This document shows positions 49,612-58,037 of a DNA stretch of 64,000 nucleotides, one piece after another. The notes under the pieces are model-generated. The model was not told the origin of the DNA and ran no database searches. It worked only from the letters and a program-made list of their open reading frames with translations. A program made the translations under genes and the position numbers. Position 1 is the stretch's first letter; every line of letters starts with the position of its first letter. This DNA is from Brenneria rubrifaciens (lineage in GTDB: Bacteria; Pseudomonadota; Gammaproteobacteria; Enterobacterales; Enterobacteriaceae): positions 3,964,094-4,028,093 of the forward strand of contig NZ_CP034035.1 of the NCBI RefSeq assembly GCF_005484945.1, written 5' to 3'.

Positions 49612-51032
49612 TGACTTTCTCCATCATTGAGATCAGAGGGAGCGGCCAACTCACCAGAAATAAGCTGGGGAAGAAGAATATCGCGAAGTTCTGCTAATTT
49701 TTCCACAGCTTCGGATTGGCATTTAATGACTTTAAAGCAAGAGTCCAATAGATGGGAAAAGGCGAACCAAACTGAGATTTCAGAAGGGCTAACAACCTTG
49801 AATCCTGCAACAGCATCGGCCTGCGCGCGCTGGCGACCGGATGTTCCAGTCATGCTTCGTATTGCATGCTCACGAAAGGCGGCATGCCGCACCAACAAAT
49901 AGGCATACTCCCGCGGGACAGGATTTTTTGACCGCATGACAATGAACTCGGTTGAACCCCATCCCACTGTTTCATCAGGCAAGTTTTGCACGAAAGCCGA
50001 TTTACCGTTTTCCAAGCATGGGGTGATACGCGCCAGCAATGCATCACCATTGCGAAACCGCATACCGCTACCAAACTCTCTGGGAACTGGTGGCTCTGCC
50101 CAACTTCCGGAAGTCGGCAATGACGCCATATCCAGATAAGGTGCAACAGTACCTTTACGCAAAGGCTCTTTCGGATTGAACTCAATCAATGCGCTTGCAG
50201 GAACAACCTCCCACCCCTTTGGAATCTCCCCCAACTCCGACTCTTCCATTGCCTCGGGAAACAGCGCTGCGGTGGCGGCGAGTTGGTCGTGGTGCTCGCG
50301 GGGCATCTGGTCAAGTTCGGCATCGGTCTTGCCGCTGATGGTGCGCATGGCGGCGCGCAGCGGGTCTTCGCCTTGTTCGATGGCGGTGATCCTGGCCTTG
50401 ACTGGGTCGAAATCGACAAACCATGATTTGAAGATGGCTTGCGCCATGGCTTCGAGGGTTTGGTTGGTGCCGCAGTTGAGGTCTATTTTGTCGTCCAAAC
50501 TGCGTAAGACGCTCGAAATACGAACTTGTTCCGAACGATTTTCTGGGATCGGGATTTCAATAGCTCGAACAGACGTTAAAGCCTGTGCTATGGCAGGAAC
50601 GCCCACCTGAGATGCATTGGATAGAAGCCGCGATTGTCCGAGCGGTGATTTCAGAAAGTAATAGACGAAATATGGATCAACTCGTTTGATATCAAAGGAC
50701 ATTTTGAGCTGACTCTGAGAGACGACATACTCCTCATATTTTGAGTCTTCCGGTATTAAACCCACTTGACCGAGAGTACCTCGATGTGTGATTACAATAT
50801 CCAGTCTACGAGCCTTAGCGGATTCCAGTTCGTCAGCTTTCTCTTGGGTCAAAAAATCGAAGTCCGACTCATCTAGGTAGGTCGCATTGAGATTGCCGCC
50901 CTTGATTACAGGAACTCCAACAGTCGTGAAGTTCTCTGCCTTAATCTTTGAGCCAAAAGGCCCCATGGCGAAGGCACTCTTGGTCTGAGCTTTGAGTTGT
51001 TCTAGTGGCACTTCTACCCATTTAGAGGCCAT
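49608..51032 (-). CDS. hsdS: type I restriction-modification specificity subunit S
   Basis: 474 residues from ATG 51032 (MASKWVEVPLEQLKAQ), overlapping the end of hsdM by 11 bases. Two target-recognition domains (about residues 15-170 and 225-400), each followed by a helical spacer: IPIPENRSEQVRISSVLRSL then DDKIDLNCGTNQTLEAMAQA, and a second copy near the C-terminus ending LPQLISGEL. It sets the DNA target of both methylation and restriction. The coding sequence is less GC-rich in the first domain, as usual for exchanged recognition domains. Confidence 0.93.
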   Translation of the reverse strand: MASKWVEVPLEQLKAQTKSAFAMGPFGSKIKAENFTTVGVPVIKGGNLNATYLDESDFDFLTQEKADELESAKARRLDIVITHRGTLGQVGLIPEDSKYEEYVVSQSQLKMSFDIKRVDPYFVYYFLKSPLGQSRLLSNASQVGVPAIAQALTSVRAIEIPIPENRSEQVRISSVLRSLDDKIDLNCGTNQTLEAMAQAIFKSWFVDFDPVKARITAIEQGEDPLRAAMRTISGKTDAELDQMPREHHDQLAATAALFPEAMEESELGEIPKGWEVVPASALIEFNPKEPLRKGTVAPYLDMASLPTSGSWAEPPVPREFGSGMRFRNGDALLARITPCLENGKSAFVQNLPDETVGWGSTEFIVMRSKNPVPREYAYLLVRHAAFREHAIRSMTGTSGRQRAQADAVAGFKVVSPSEISVWFAFSHLLDSCFKVIKCQSEAVEKLAELRDILLPQLISGELAAPSDLNDGESQ

Positions 51033-52737
51033 AACCCAACCCCGCCAGACTCTTCTTGATTTCTTCCTCCAGCTTGGCACTCTCCGCAAACTGAACTGCC
51101 AGTTGCGCGGTCAATCGCTGCATCTTCTCGGCAAAGGGTTCTCCGTCGACTTCCTGTTCCGCCGCACCCACATAGCGCCCCGGCGTAAGCACATGCTCAT
51201 GCTTGCGCACGTCCTCCAGCTTGGCGGAGTAGCAAAAGCCAGATACATCCTCGTACCCCTCGCCCTGCTGCCAAGCATGGAAGGTGTCGGCGATTCTCTG
51301 GATGTCGTCGGCGGTGAAGTCGCGCAGTACGCGGTCTTTCATGTAGCCCATCTGGCGGGCGTCGATGAACAGGAATTCGCCGCGCCGGCCGCGCTTTTTT
51401 TTGTCGAGCGCAAAGCCGTTCTGCTTGTCACGGGTCAGGAACCAGATGCAGGCCGGTATCTGGGTGTTGGTGAACAACTGGCCGGGCAGCGCGACCATGC
51501 ACTCCACGTAGTCGTCCTCGACCAGCCGCTTGCGGATTTCGCCTTCGTTGTTGGTGTTGGAACTCATGGAGCCGTTGGCCAGCAGCAACGCCATGCTGCC
51601 GGTGGGCGCCAGGTGCCAGAGCATGTGCTGCAACCAGGCGAAGTTGGCGTTGCCTTGCGGCGGCGTGCCGGCGATCCAGCGGGGGTCGGCGGCCAGCTTT
51701 TCGTTCCACCATTCCTTCATGTTGAAGGGCGGGTTGGCCATGACGAAATCGGCACGCAGGTCCGGGTGCAGGTCGTTCAGGAGGGTGTCGGCCGGGCCAC
51801 TGCCGAAGTTGAAGTCGATGCCGCGGATGGCCATGTTCATCGCGGCCAGCCGCCAGGTGGTGGGGTTGCTCTCCTGCCCGTAGACGCTGATCTGCCCACT
51901 CTTACCGTTGGCGGCCTTGCCACCGTGCTGCTCGATGAACTCTTCGCTCTGCACGAAGAAGCCGCCGGAGCCCATGGCCGGGTCGTAGACGCGGCCCTTG
52001 AACGGCTGAAGCATTTCCACGATCAGGGTGACGATGCTCTTGGGCGTGTAGTACTGGCCGCCCTTCTTGCCTTCGGCCAGGGCGAACTGGCCGAGGAAGT
52101 ATTCGTAGACGTGGCCGAGAATGTCCTTGGATTTCAGGTCCAGCGGCTGGCCCTTGTATTCCTTGGCACTGAAGTCGGTATCCGAGAAGTGGCTGATCAG
52201 CCCGGCCAGCTTGCTGGAGTCGAGCTGCACGCGGGCGAAGTCCTTGTTGAGCACATTCTTCAGGCGGGCGTTCTCGCGCTCGACGGCTTCCATGGCGTTG
52301 TCGATCAGCCAGCCGACCGAGCGCATTTCCTCCGGCTCGTCCTTGCCCGGCTTGTTCCACGGCAGCGCTGCCTTGGGCGGCAGCTGCGCACAGTCACGCA
52401 GGGTTTGCCAGCGCGCTTCTACAGGCACCCAGAACACGTTCTTCTCGGTGTAGTAGTCGCGGACTTCGAGCTCGGCGGCGATGTTGTCTTCGTACTCCTG
52501 GGTGCCCCCGCCGCCGTATTCGTCCGGATCCATGTAGTAGTCATGATCCGGATTGGTGAACTGTTCGCGCAGTTCGCGTTGCCGTTCTTCGAAAGCATCG
52601 GAAACATATTTGAGGAAAATCAGCCCGAGCACGACGTGCTTGTACACGGCGGCGTCGAGGTTGGAGCGCAGCTTGTCGGCAGCGGTCCAGAGCTTCTTTT
52701 CCAGGTCGTTGAAGAACTGTTGTTCGATGGGTTTCAT
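51022..52737 (-). CDS. hsdM: type I restriction-modification DNA methyltransferase subunit M
   Basis: 571 residues, N6-adenine methyltransferase. HsdM N-terminal helical domain (FFNDLEKKLWTAADKLRSNL, YKHVVLGLIFLKYVSDAF), SAM-binding motif I VYDPAMGSGGFF and catalytic motif IV MANPPFNMKEWW. Forms M2S with HsdS; protects host DNA and, in composite systems, may act as the self/non-self reference. It begins 41 bases after the protease gene, within the same operon. Confidence 0.95.
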   Translation of the reverse strand: MKPIEQQFFNDLEKKLWTAADKLRSNLDAAVYKHVVLGLIFLKYVSDAFEERQRELREQFTNPDHDYYMDPDEYGGGGTQEYEDNIAAELEVRDYYTEKNVFWVPVEARWQTLRDCAQLPPKAALPWNKPGKDEPEEMRSVGWLIDNAMEAVERENARLKNVLNKDFARVQLDSSKLAGLISHFSDTDFSAKEYKGQPLDLKSKDILGHVYEYFLGQFALAEGKKGGQYYTPKSIVTLIVEMLQPFKGRVYDPAMGSGGFFVQSEEFIEQHGGKAANGKSGQISVYGQESNPTTWRLAAMNMAIRGIDFNFGSGPADTLLNDLHPDLRADFVMANPPFNMKEWWNEKLAADPRWIAGTPPQGNANFAWLQHMLWHLAPTGSMALLLANGSMSSNTNNEGEIRKRLVEDDYVECMVALPGQLFTNTQIPACIWFLTRDKQNGFALDKKKRGRRGEFLFIDARQMGYMKDRVLRDFTADDIQRIADTFHAWQQGEGYEDVSGFCYSAKLEDVRKHEHVLTPGRYVGAAEQEVDGEPFAEKMQRLTAQLAVQFAESAKLEEEIKKSLAGLGYGL

Positions 52738-52778
52738 CCAGAGATGCCTTGTTCTAAATGTTTCATGCCGTTATGCGA

Positions 52779-55409
52779 TCACCGGCCTACGCCCGGTGCA
52801 ATACGCACCGGCTGCTTGATACGGGCGCGGACTTGCTGGTAGATCGGAATGTCTTCCTTCGCTTCCAACGTCACAGCGAGCCCGTAGGGAATGACAGCAT
52901 CAAGGCGTGCAGTCGCGTCCTTTTTGCAGGTGACGCGAATGCGCAAGGTCTCGCCGTCCTCGAAGGCCTGAATTTGCTTCTTGCCTTCGAGCACTTCATG
53001 CTGCACGGTGCCACGCTCCACCTGATTGTGATCACCGTCCTGACGATCCAGTTTAAGGATCTGACTGGACCAGTTTCCCCCTCCGGGCTCTAGCGTCAGC
53101 TTGGCTTCTCGAAGATTGCGGTGGTACGGATTGATTGGTGTCAGCCAAGCGAGAGTCACGACAAACCGCCGCCAAATCCTTTGGGAAGAAAAACCGGGAG
53201 GGATGGGGAAGGCGTATTCATGTACCTCGTTTTCCCGAATTTCTCCGCAGCCCAAAACGGTTGCTCGCTGGGCAGTGCAGGTCAGCACACGCTCGATATC
53301 CATGGCTCCATAGCCAAGGTAGCGCGTGATAACTTGCTTGAACTGGCGAGAGTTGCGCGCGTCTTTCAGCGCTTGTTCGATGTGTTGCTTGCCAGCGTCG
53401 TCTTGCTTAGCCCCATGTACCAGTAGCGCCTTCATCAGCACCGACATCAACGTCTCGGGAATATCCTCCCCCTCCTCGTTGCGTAGTCTGTCCAGCATGT
53501 CGTACAGCCGTACCGCACCTCGTGTGGCCAGCGCCGTCGCGTTGCTGGTTCCACGCCAGAAGGCTTCGTTGTTCAAAACGCCTTGCTGTCTGCTGTCCAG
53601 CGCAACTTTTTGACCTGGTCCGACGATGGAGTTGTCGACGCTGTACAGGGTAGATCTAGCTAGCACAGGGGCGTTGTAGAGTTGCCGCCCTCCGGGCATG
53701 AGGATGTCAGGCTTTATGGAGCGTTTAAAACCAAAACCCAGACGGGTCGCAGGACTGAACAGAGTTTGCGAAGGCAGCACATCGACACGCTGGCCAAATT
53801 GCGGATATGCATCTCCAGAATCATCAGCATGAGCGGCTCCTACCGTAATGGCATTCATCGCTTCTGCCGGCGAAAGCAGACGCCGGGAAGTCAAGCTATT
53901 TGATATCGCGTTAACGGTGGAGCTTATCTTCTCTCCATCAGAAAGAGCAGCGAACTGCTGCTGATTGAGTCCGATATCAATCACGTCGCAGTAGTTGCCC
54001 GCGCTGACGCAGAACAGCACGCGGTGGCGATAGGCCAACCAATCGAGTAACCGTGCCCAAGGACTTGGCGTATGGATAAATTCCCGCGCTGTATCACCAA
54101 TGGAAAGATTGATGACCTTGACTGTAGGCGCTTGCGCGGGGACGTCGCCAGAGCCTTCGAACATGCGCCGAACGGCAATATGGATGCGGTCTTCAAAGAA
54201 AACGTCATCCGGCATATGTTCATCATGTTCGCGTGTCTGATGGTCAGGCTGCATCACCGGGATGCAATACAGTTTGTGCGGTAGCGGTTCGGACTCGGGA
54301 TTGCTGCGATCCCCATGAAGAATCAAGGAAGCCATGGCAGTGCCATGCTTGCGCTCGCCAGGTTGATAAGTGGCCTCCAAGCCAAAGGTGTCATCAACCA
54401 GCAGTCGATCTTTCAGCGCTTCATGCAATTGCAATGGAGCGCCATCAAGGAGCGCTGCGACAGGAGGAAGGTCACTGACACTTTCGGGGAACGCAGCCGG
54501 CTCTCCCTCGCCCTCCTCAGAAACCGCCAGGCTTTGCCCGGTAGGGCGGAAATACATGATGCCGGCGAATTTGAACAGTTCGATGTCGATATCAGCTCCA
54601 TCTGCAGCTACTTGATGGAGCAGCGATTGAATGGCGTGAGCAGGCAATTCGGCCTTGACCGCATGGAATGCGATCTGAGGCATATCAAGGAACGCCGAAA
54701 GCGTTAGGCCTCCGAGGCCTTCAAGCAATGAACGAATTGCTGCTTCATTATTTCGACGCTTCTCAGCCCTCTTGCGGTAGAAAAGCTCAATCTGAAATCT
54801 GACCTTCTCTTCGGGATCAAGGGGTTCAAGCAGGTCCTGCCAGCGGTCGATCATTCCTGTTTCGACCAATGTCTCCTCAATGCCCCAGCGCCTCAGCACG
54901 TTCAATTGCTCGAAAACGGCTTTCCACTTTGTTTTTCCGTGGGGCAGGCTTTTATGGGCTTTCCATTGCTCCCAAAGCGCGAGAATCTCTTGCAAGCCAG
55001 CCATGTTGCTCATGGCCAGAAACATGCGACCGCTCAGCGGCTTAACCGCAGGTTGACCGGCAGCATCTCGCTCATGGAAGCCTTCATCCTCAGCCTCCAG
55101 GTCGTCGATTTCCGTCTCTCCCAGCCACTCCAGGCCAGCCGCTTCAACGGCTTGTCTGAAGTCGTCCAGGCGTCCAACGATCTCAATGACCAGGACCATT
55201 TCAGGTTCGAGCCCGGCCAGTGCGCCAGTCAGGCTGGCCTGATAGCGTGCGAAGTCTTCTTCCAGATGCTCGATCTGTCTTCCAATACGGGCTACCTGGG
55301 CGCCATGGCCGGGCAAATTCTGTTTCCCCGGTGGAAATCCATTGCCCTTTTCTGGCTGTAGAATTCGCTTCTCAGGAAAAACCAGCAACGGCAAGTACTC
55401 ATCAGGCAT
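52779..55409 (-). CDS. subtilisin-like serine protease (S8 family, IetS-like)
   Basis: 876 residues, no signal peptide, hence cytoplasmic. A long N-terminal region (1-310) of unknown fold is followed by an S8 catalytic domain with all key residues: D322 (PPVAALLDG), H355 (KHGTAMASLILHG), oxyanion N472 (VSAGNYC) and S622 (WRGTSNATALAT). A C-terminal beta-rich domain (about 720-876) follows. It starts 16 bases after the AAA ATPase gene. The ATPase plus subtilase pairing is that of the IetAS system (plasmid and phage interference). Here it directly precedes hsdM. Confidence 0.88.
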   Translation of the reverse strand: MPDEYLPLLVFPEKRILQPEKGNGFPPGKQNLPGHGAQVARIGRQIEHLEEDFARYQASLTGALAGLEPEMVLVIEIVGRLDDFRQAVEAAGLEWLGETEIDDLEAEDEGFHERDAAGQPAVKPLSGRMFLAMSNMAGLQEILALWEQWKAHKSLPHGKTKWKAVFEQLNVLRRWGIEETLVETGMIDRWQDLLEPLDPEEKVRFQIELFYRKRAEKRRNNEAAIRSLLEGLGGLTLSAFLDMPQIAFHAVKAELPAHAIQSLLHQVAADGADIDIELFKFAGIMYFRPTGQSLAVSEEGEGEPAAFPESVSDLPPVAALLDGAPLQLHEALKDRLLVDDTFGLEATYQPGERKHGTAMASLILHGDRSNPESEPLPHKLYCIPVMQPDHQTREHDEHMPDDVFFEDRIHIAVRRMFEGSGDVPAQAPTVKVINLSIGDTAREFIHTPSPWARLLDWLAYRHRVLFCVSAGNYCDVIDIGLNQQQFAALSDGEKISSTVNAISNSLTSRRLLSPAEAMNAITVGAAHADDSGDAYPQFGQRVDVLPSQTLFSPATRLGFGFKRSIKPDILMPGGRQLYNAPVLARSTLYSVDNSIVGPGQKVALDSRQQGVLNNEAFWRGTSNATALATRGAVRLYDMLDRLRNEEGEDIPETLMSVLMKALLVHGAKQDDAGKQHIEQALKDARNSRQFKQVITRYLGYGAMDIERVLTCTAQRATVLGCGEIRENEVHEYAFPIPPGFSSQRIWRRFVVTLAWLTPINPYHRNLREAKLTLEPGGGNWSSQILKLDRQDGDHNQVERGTVQHEVLEGKKQIQAFEDGETLRIRVTCKKDATARLDAVIPYGLAVTLEAKEDIPIYQQVRARIKQPVRIAPGVGR

Positions 55410-55425
55410 ACCCCCTCCTTGTGCC

Positions 55426-56439
55426 TTATTCGTCTGATGCTTCTTTATTGGCAGGTTTCAAGCGTTTCTTCCACTGCTCTAACCTGGAAGAGACGATGGT
55501 GCTGGCGTCATCCACTTTTTGATCCAAGACCGCCCTCCGGACTACTCCCAGACAGAACTCTTCCACCTCTGAAAAACTGAGGCCTAAAAGCCTTTTTGCG
55601 ACGGTCTCAGCGGCTAAACCAAAATTGACTTTGCTGCGTTCGCTGATCGAGGCGACGAACGCGGTCAACTGCGCGCGGGTGGGTAGTGGAAGTTCCAGTC
55701 GAACCTGAAAGCGCCGCCAAACGGCCCTATCCAAAAGCTCTGGGTGATTGCTAGCAGCAACGACCACCACATAATCCGGAAGGTCATCGAGTTGAAGCAA
55801 CAAAGAGCTGACGACACGCTTGATCTCTCCCGTTTCGTGTGTGTCTCCTCGCTCTTTTCCCAATGTCTCGAATTCGTCGAAGAACAACACGCAGCGCCGC
55901 GTTCTGGCGTAGTCGAGAAGTGCCTTCAAACGAACAGAGGTCTCCCCCAGATAACTGCCAATCAATGATTCATAACGCACAACGATCAGCGGCACCATCA
56001 ACTCAAATGCTAACGCTTCAGCAACCGATGTTTTGCCGTTCCCCGGCGTCCCAGCCAACAGGACTCGGTGCCTAGGGCTCAGACCATGAGCATGTAGTAA
56101 CTCAGTGCGATGCTGTTCCTCGACAACTTCCCGCAATTGCTCGCGGATACTATCAGCGAGCACCAAGCTTTCCATCGAGCGTTCCGGTGTCAACTCAGCA
56201 ACCAAATCCTTTGGCGCGACACCTCCGGCCTGCGTGTGGCGCGCCGTTGGCATGGACGATTGGAACAAGGTTGCCTGATGAGAGGACGCGCGCAATGCCT
56301 TTTCCAAGCGCTCGGCCAGGATTCGGTGTCCTTTGCCACGCTCTTCTTGAATCAAGGCTTCGGTCGACTTTCGGAAAGACGGTTGGTCGCCGCTGCTGGC
56401 TGCTTTTACCAGGGCGACCAAGGTATCAGCTTGCGCCAT
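55426..56439 (-). CDS. AAA-family ATPase (IetA-like)
   Basis: 337 residues. Helical N-terminal region (1-100), then a classic AAA module: Walker A LLAGTPGNGKTSVAEAL, pore-loop region YESLIGSYLGETSVRLK, Walker B VLFFDEFETLGKERG, sensor 1 VVVAASNHPELLD and arginine fingers in AVWRRFQVRLELP; small lid domain about 260-330. It resembles FtsH/ClpX-like unfoldases in layout and probably feeds or activates the adjacent S8 protease. It begins 95 bases after the Mrr-like gene. Confidence 0.9.
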   Translation of the reverse strand: MAQADTLVALVKAASSGDQPSFRKSTEALIQEERGKGHRILAERLEKALRASSHQATLFQSSMPTARHTQAGGVAPKDLVAELTPERSMESLVLADSIREQLREVVEEQHRTELLHAHGLSPRHRVLLAGTPGNGKTSVAEALAFELMVPLIVVRYESLIGSYLGETSVRLKALLDYARTRRCVLFFDEFETLGKERGDTHETGEIKRVVSSLLLQLDDLPDYVVVVAASNHPELLDRAVWRRFQVRLELPLPTRAQLTAFVASISERSKVNFGLAAETVAKRLLGLSFSEVEEFCLGVVRRAVLDQKVDDASTIVSSRLEQWKKRLKPANKEASDE

Positions 56440-56534
56440 GTGGGTTCACCTTGATGAAATATTTGGGTGGCACTGTCGTGCGTTGATAGAGTGCCTGTTG
56501 TATAGCTGTTGGGCTCATGTCGTTCATTTCTAAC

Positions 56535-57527
56535 TCACGCAGGCCAATACAGCCGCTTCAACGGAACAATCCGTTTAGTTTCGGCGTCGGTCGCGTCGTA
56601 GTGCTCGACTAGTGCGCGGACCACGTGGTCCAGTGTCCACATCGCCAGCGGAATAGAGGCGCGGTCGGCTTCATATTGGGCGTCCTTGGTGAAACCGCCC
56701 GTGCTGACATACAGCCCGCGATCATCCTTATGGCGGCCGCCGAGGAAGCTGCGAATCTCCTGGCTTCCCATCTGTCCCTTGCGATGCTTGACCTCCACGA
56801 CGATGCGCGGGTGTTCGAAGCCGAAGCCGTCCGGCGACGCCACGATGTCCTTCCCACGGTCGGAGCCAGGCGGCGAGACTTGGGTCTTGTAGCCCATGGC
56901 GCGCAGGATGCCGGCAACTAGCTGCTGCATGTCATCCCAGTCCAGTTCGTTGACCCGATCCTTGATGCGTTCCAGCGCTTGGGACTCGATGTCGGCCAAT
57001 GGATCGGCGATGACTTCCTCGGCTTCATCTTCCACGACTGGAGCTGGTTTACCCTTCAGCGCCGCCAGCACTTCGGCTGCCGCGCTGGACGGCACCTCGA
57101 ACAGGGTCAGAGTCGAACCCAGGCTGTTCTTTGTGCTGGTGCCCAAGCTGTCGCGTGGCAACTCCTGCACTTGCCACTGGATCTTGCGTGCCAATGGCAT
57201 GCCTTGTTCGGCCCACTCAGGGTGGTGTTCGGCTGGTCCTGTGACCTTGCCGATCGAGTACAGGCGATTGGCTGGCGAATAGGTGATGACCCAGTCGCCA
57301 TTCTGGATGTCGTTGACGAAACGCCAGACCTGGGATGCACCCGATACCACTGTGCCTTGTTTTGCCTGTGGCTCAGCAGACTGGTACAGGGCGATCAACT
57401 GCTTGCGCCCGACACCGGGTTTGGCATGGGCTGCCAATTGATTCCAGCCCACGGCAGCCACGCCGCGTTCTCGAAAGGCGTCATACAAGCTGCCGCCTTC
57501 GCCGCGCACCATCCACATCCGTGCCAT
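56535..57527 (-). CDS. Mrr-like restriction endonuclease with N-terminal reader-like domain
   Basis: 330 residues from ATG 57527 (GAGAGGG 6 bases upstream). ATG 57554, overlapping the stop of the HTH gene, is an alternative giving 339. Residues about 1-150 (MARMWMVRGEGGSLYDAFRE, VAAVGWN, IQNGDWVITYSPANRLYSIG) have the look of the PUA/EVE-like domain common at the N-terminus of Mrr-type enzymes, possibly sensing modified DNA. Residues about 190-290 are Mrr_cat: LDWDDMQQLVAGILRAMGYK, then D, D, E and K in SDRGKDIVA and IVVEVKHRKG, typical of PD-(D/E)xK nucleases. Second gene of the operon. Confidence 0.85.
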   Translation of the reverse strand: MARMWMVRGEGGSLYDAFRERGVAAVGWNQLAAHAKPGVGRKQLIALYQSAEPQAKQGTVVSGASQVWRFVNDIQNGDWVITYSPANRLYSIGKVTGPAEHHPEWAEQGMPLARKIQWQVQELPRDSLGTSTKNSLGSTLTLFEVPSSAAAEVLAALKGKPAPVVEDEAEEVIADPLADIESQALERIKDRVNELDWDDMQQLVAGILRAMGYKTQVSPPGSDRGKDIVASPDGFGFEHPRIVVEVKHRKGQMGSQEIRSFLGGRHKDDRGLYVSTGGFTKDAQYEADRASIPLAMWTLDHVVRALVEHYDATDAETKRIVPLKRLYWPA

Positions 57528-57553
57528 TGCATACCCTCTCTTATTCGTAGCCA

Positions 57554-57871
57554 TCAATCCAGCACCACCAGAAACTCAGTCGCCAGCGCAGTCGGCTGAA
57601 CATCCCGAACATTGCGCTGCAGCGATACCAGGCCGTAATCGGCCATCATTCTCAGAGTGCGTGACAGGTTCGGCACCTTGCGGCCGCTGAGTTCGGCAAG
57701 TTCGGTCAGGGACTTGGGTTGTTTGTCATGGATCAGGCGCAGCAGGCGGCGGTTGTCGTCCGACAGCACCGCTGCCAGTGATGCCAGCGAGGGAAACCAA
57801 ATACTGGGCGTTTCGCTTCCCTTCAGTGGCGAACCGTCTGGCTGTCGGATACCCACAATGCAGCGCTTCAT
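57554..57871 (-). CDS. winged-helix DNA-binding protein (HVO_A0114-like), operon regulator
   Basis: 105 residues. The helix-turn-helix is at about 50-90: NRRLLRLIHDKQPKSLTELA, ELSGRKVPNLSRTLRMMADY, GLVSLQR. It resembles small ArsR/MarR-type regulators that lead defence operons. The start codon lies 36 bases from a perfect palindrome (57907-57921), so autoregulation of the whole operon is likely. Its stop overlaps a possible start of the Mrr-like gene. Confidence 0.82.
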   Translation of the reverse strand: MKRCIVGIRQPDGSPLKGSETPSIWFPSLASLAAVLSDDNRRLLRLIHDKQPKSLTELAELSGRKVPNLSRTLRMMADYGLVSLQRNVRDVQPTALATEFLVVLD

Positions 57872-57906
57872 GATCGCGAATCCAATGACACGTTGATTCA
57901 GTATTG

Positions 57907-57921
57907 TATCAGTATCTGATA
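57907..57921. promoter_or_regulatory. palindromic operator upstream of the defence operon
   Basis: TATCAG-TAT-CTGATA is a perfect 6-bp inverted repeat with a 3-base centre. On the minus strand it is followed within a few bases by TACAAT (a -10-like hexamer). Candidate binding site for the HTH protein encoded just downstream. Confidence 0.65.
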
Positions 57922-58037
57922 ATCATCGTCGATCACAAATGCCTGCCATAAAGGAAAAGGCAGGGGTCAGAGAATGGCAATCAATGGGCAACGGCCCTAC
58001 CCCAAAAGGGAAAAGGCCGCCAGCGCCCCGGACGGAC

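Noticed and set aside
50992..52842. Plus-strand open frame of about 616 codons opposite hsdM
   Set aside because: It is the antisense shadow of the GC-rich hsdM gene; the minus strand has all methyltransferase motifs and the plus translation resembles no protein.
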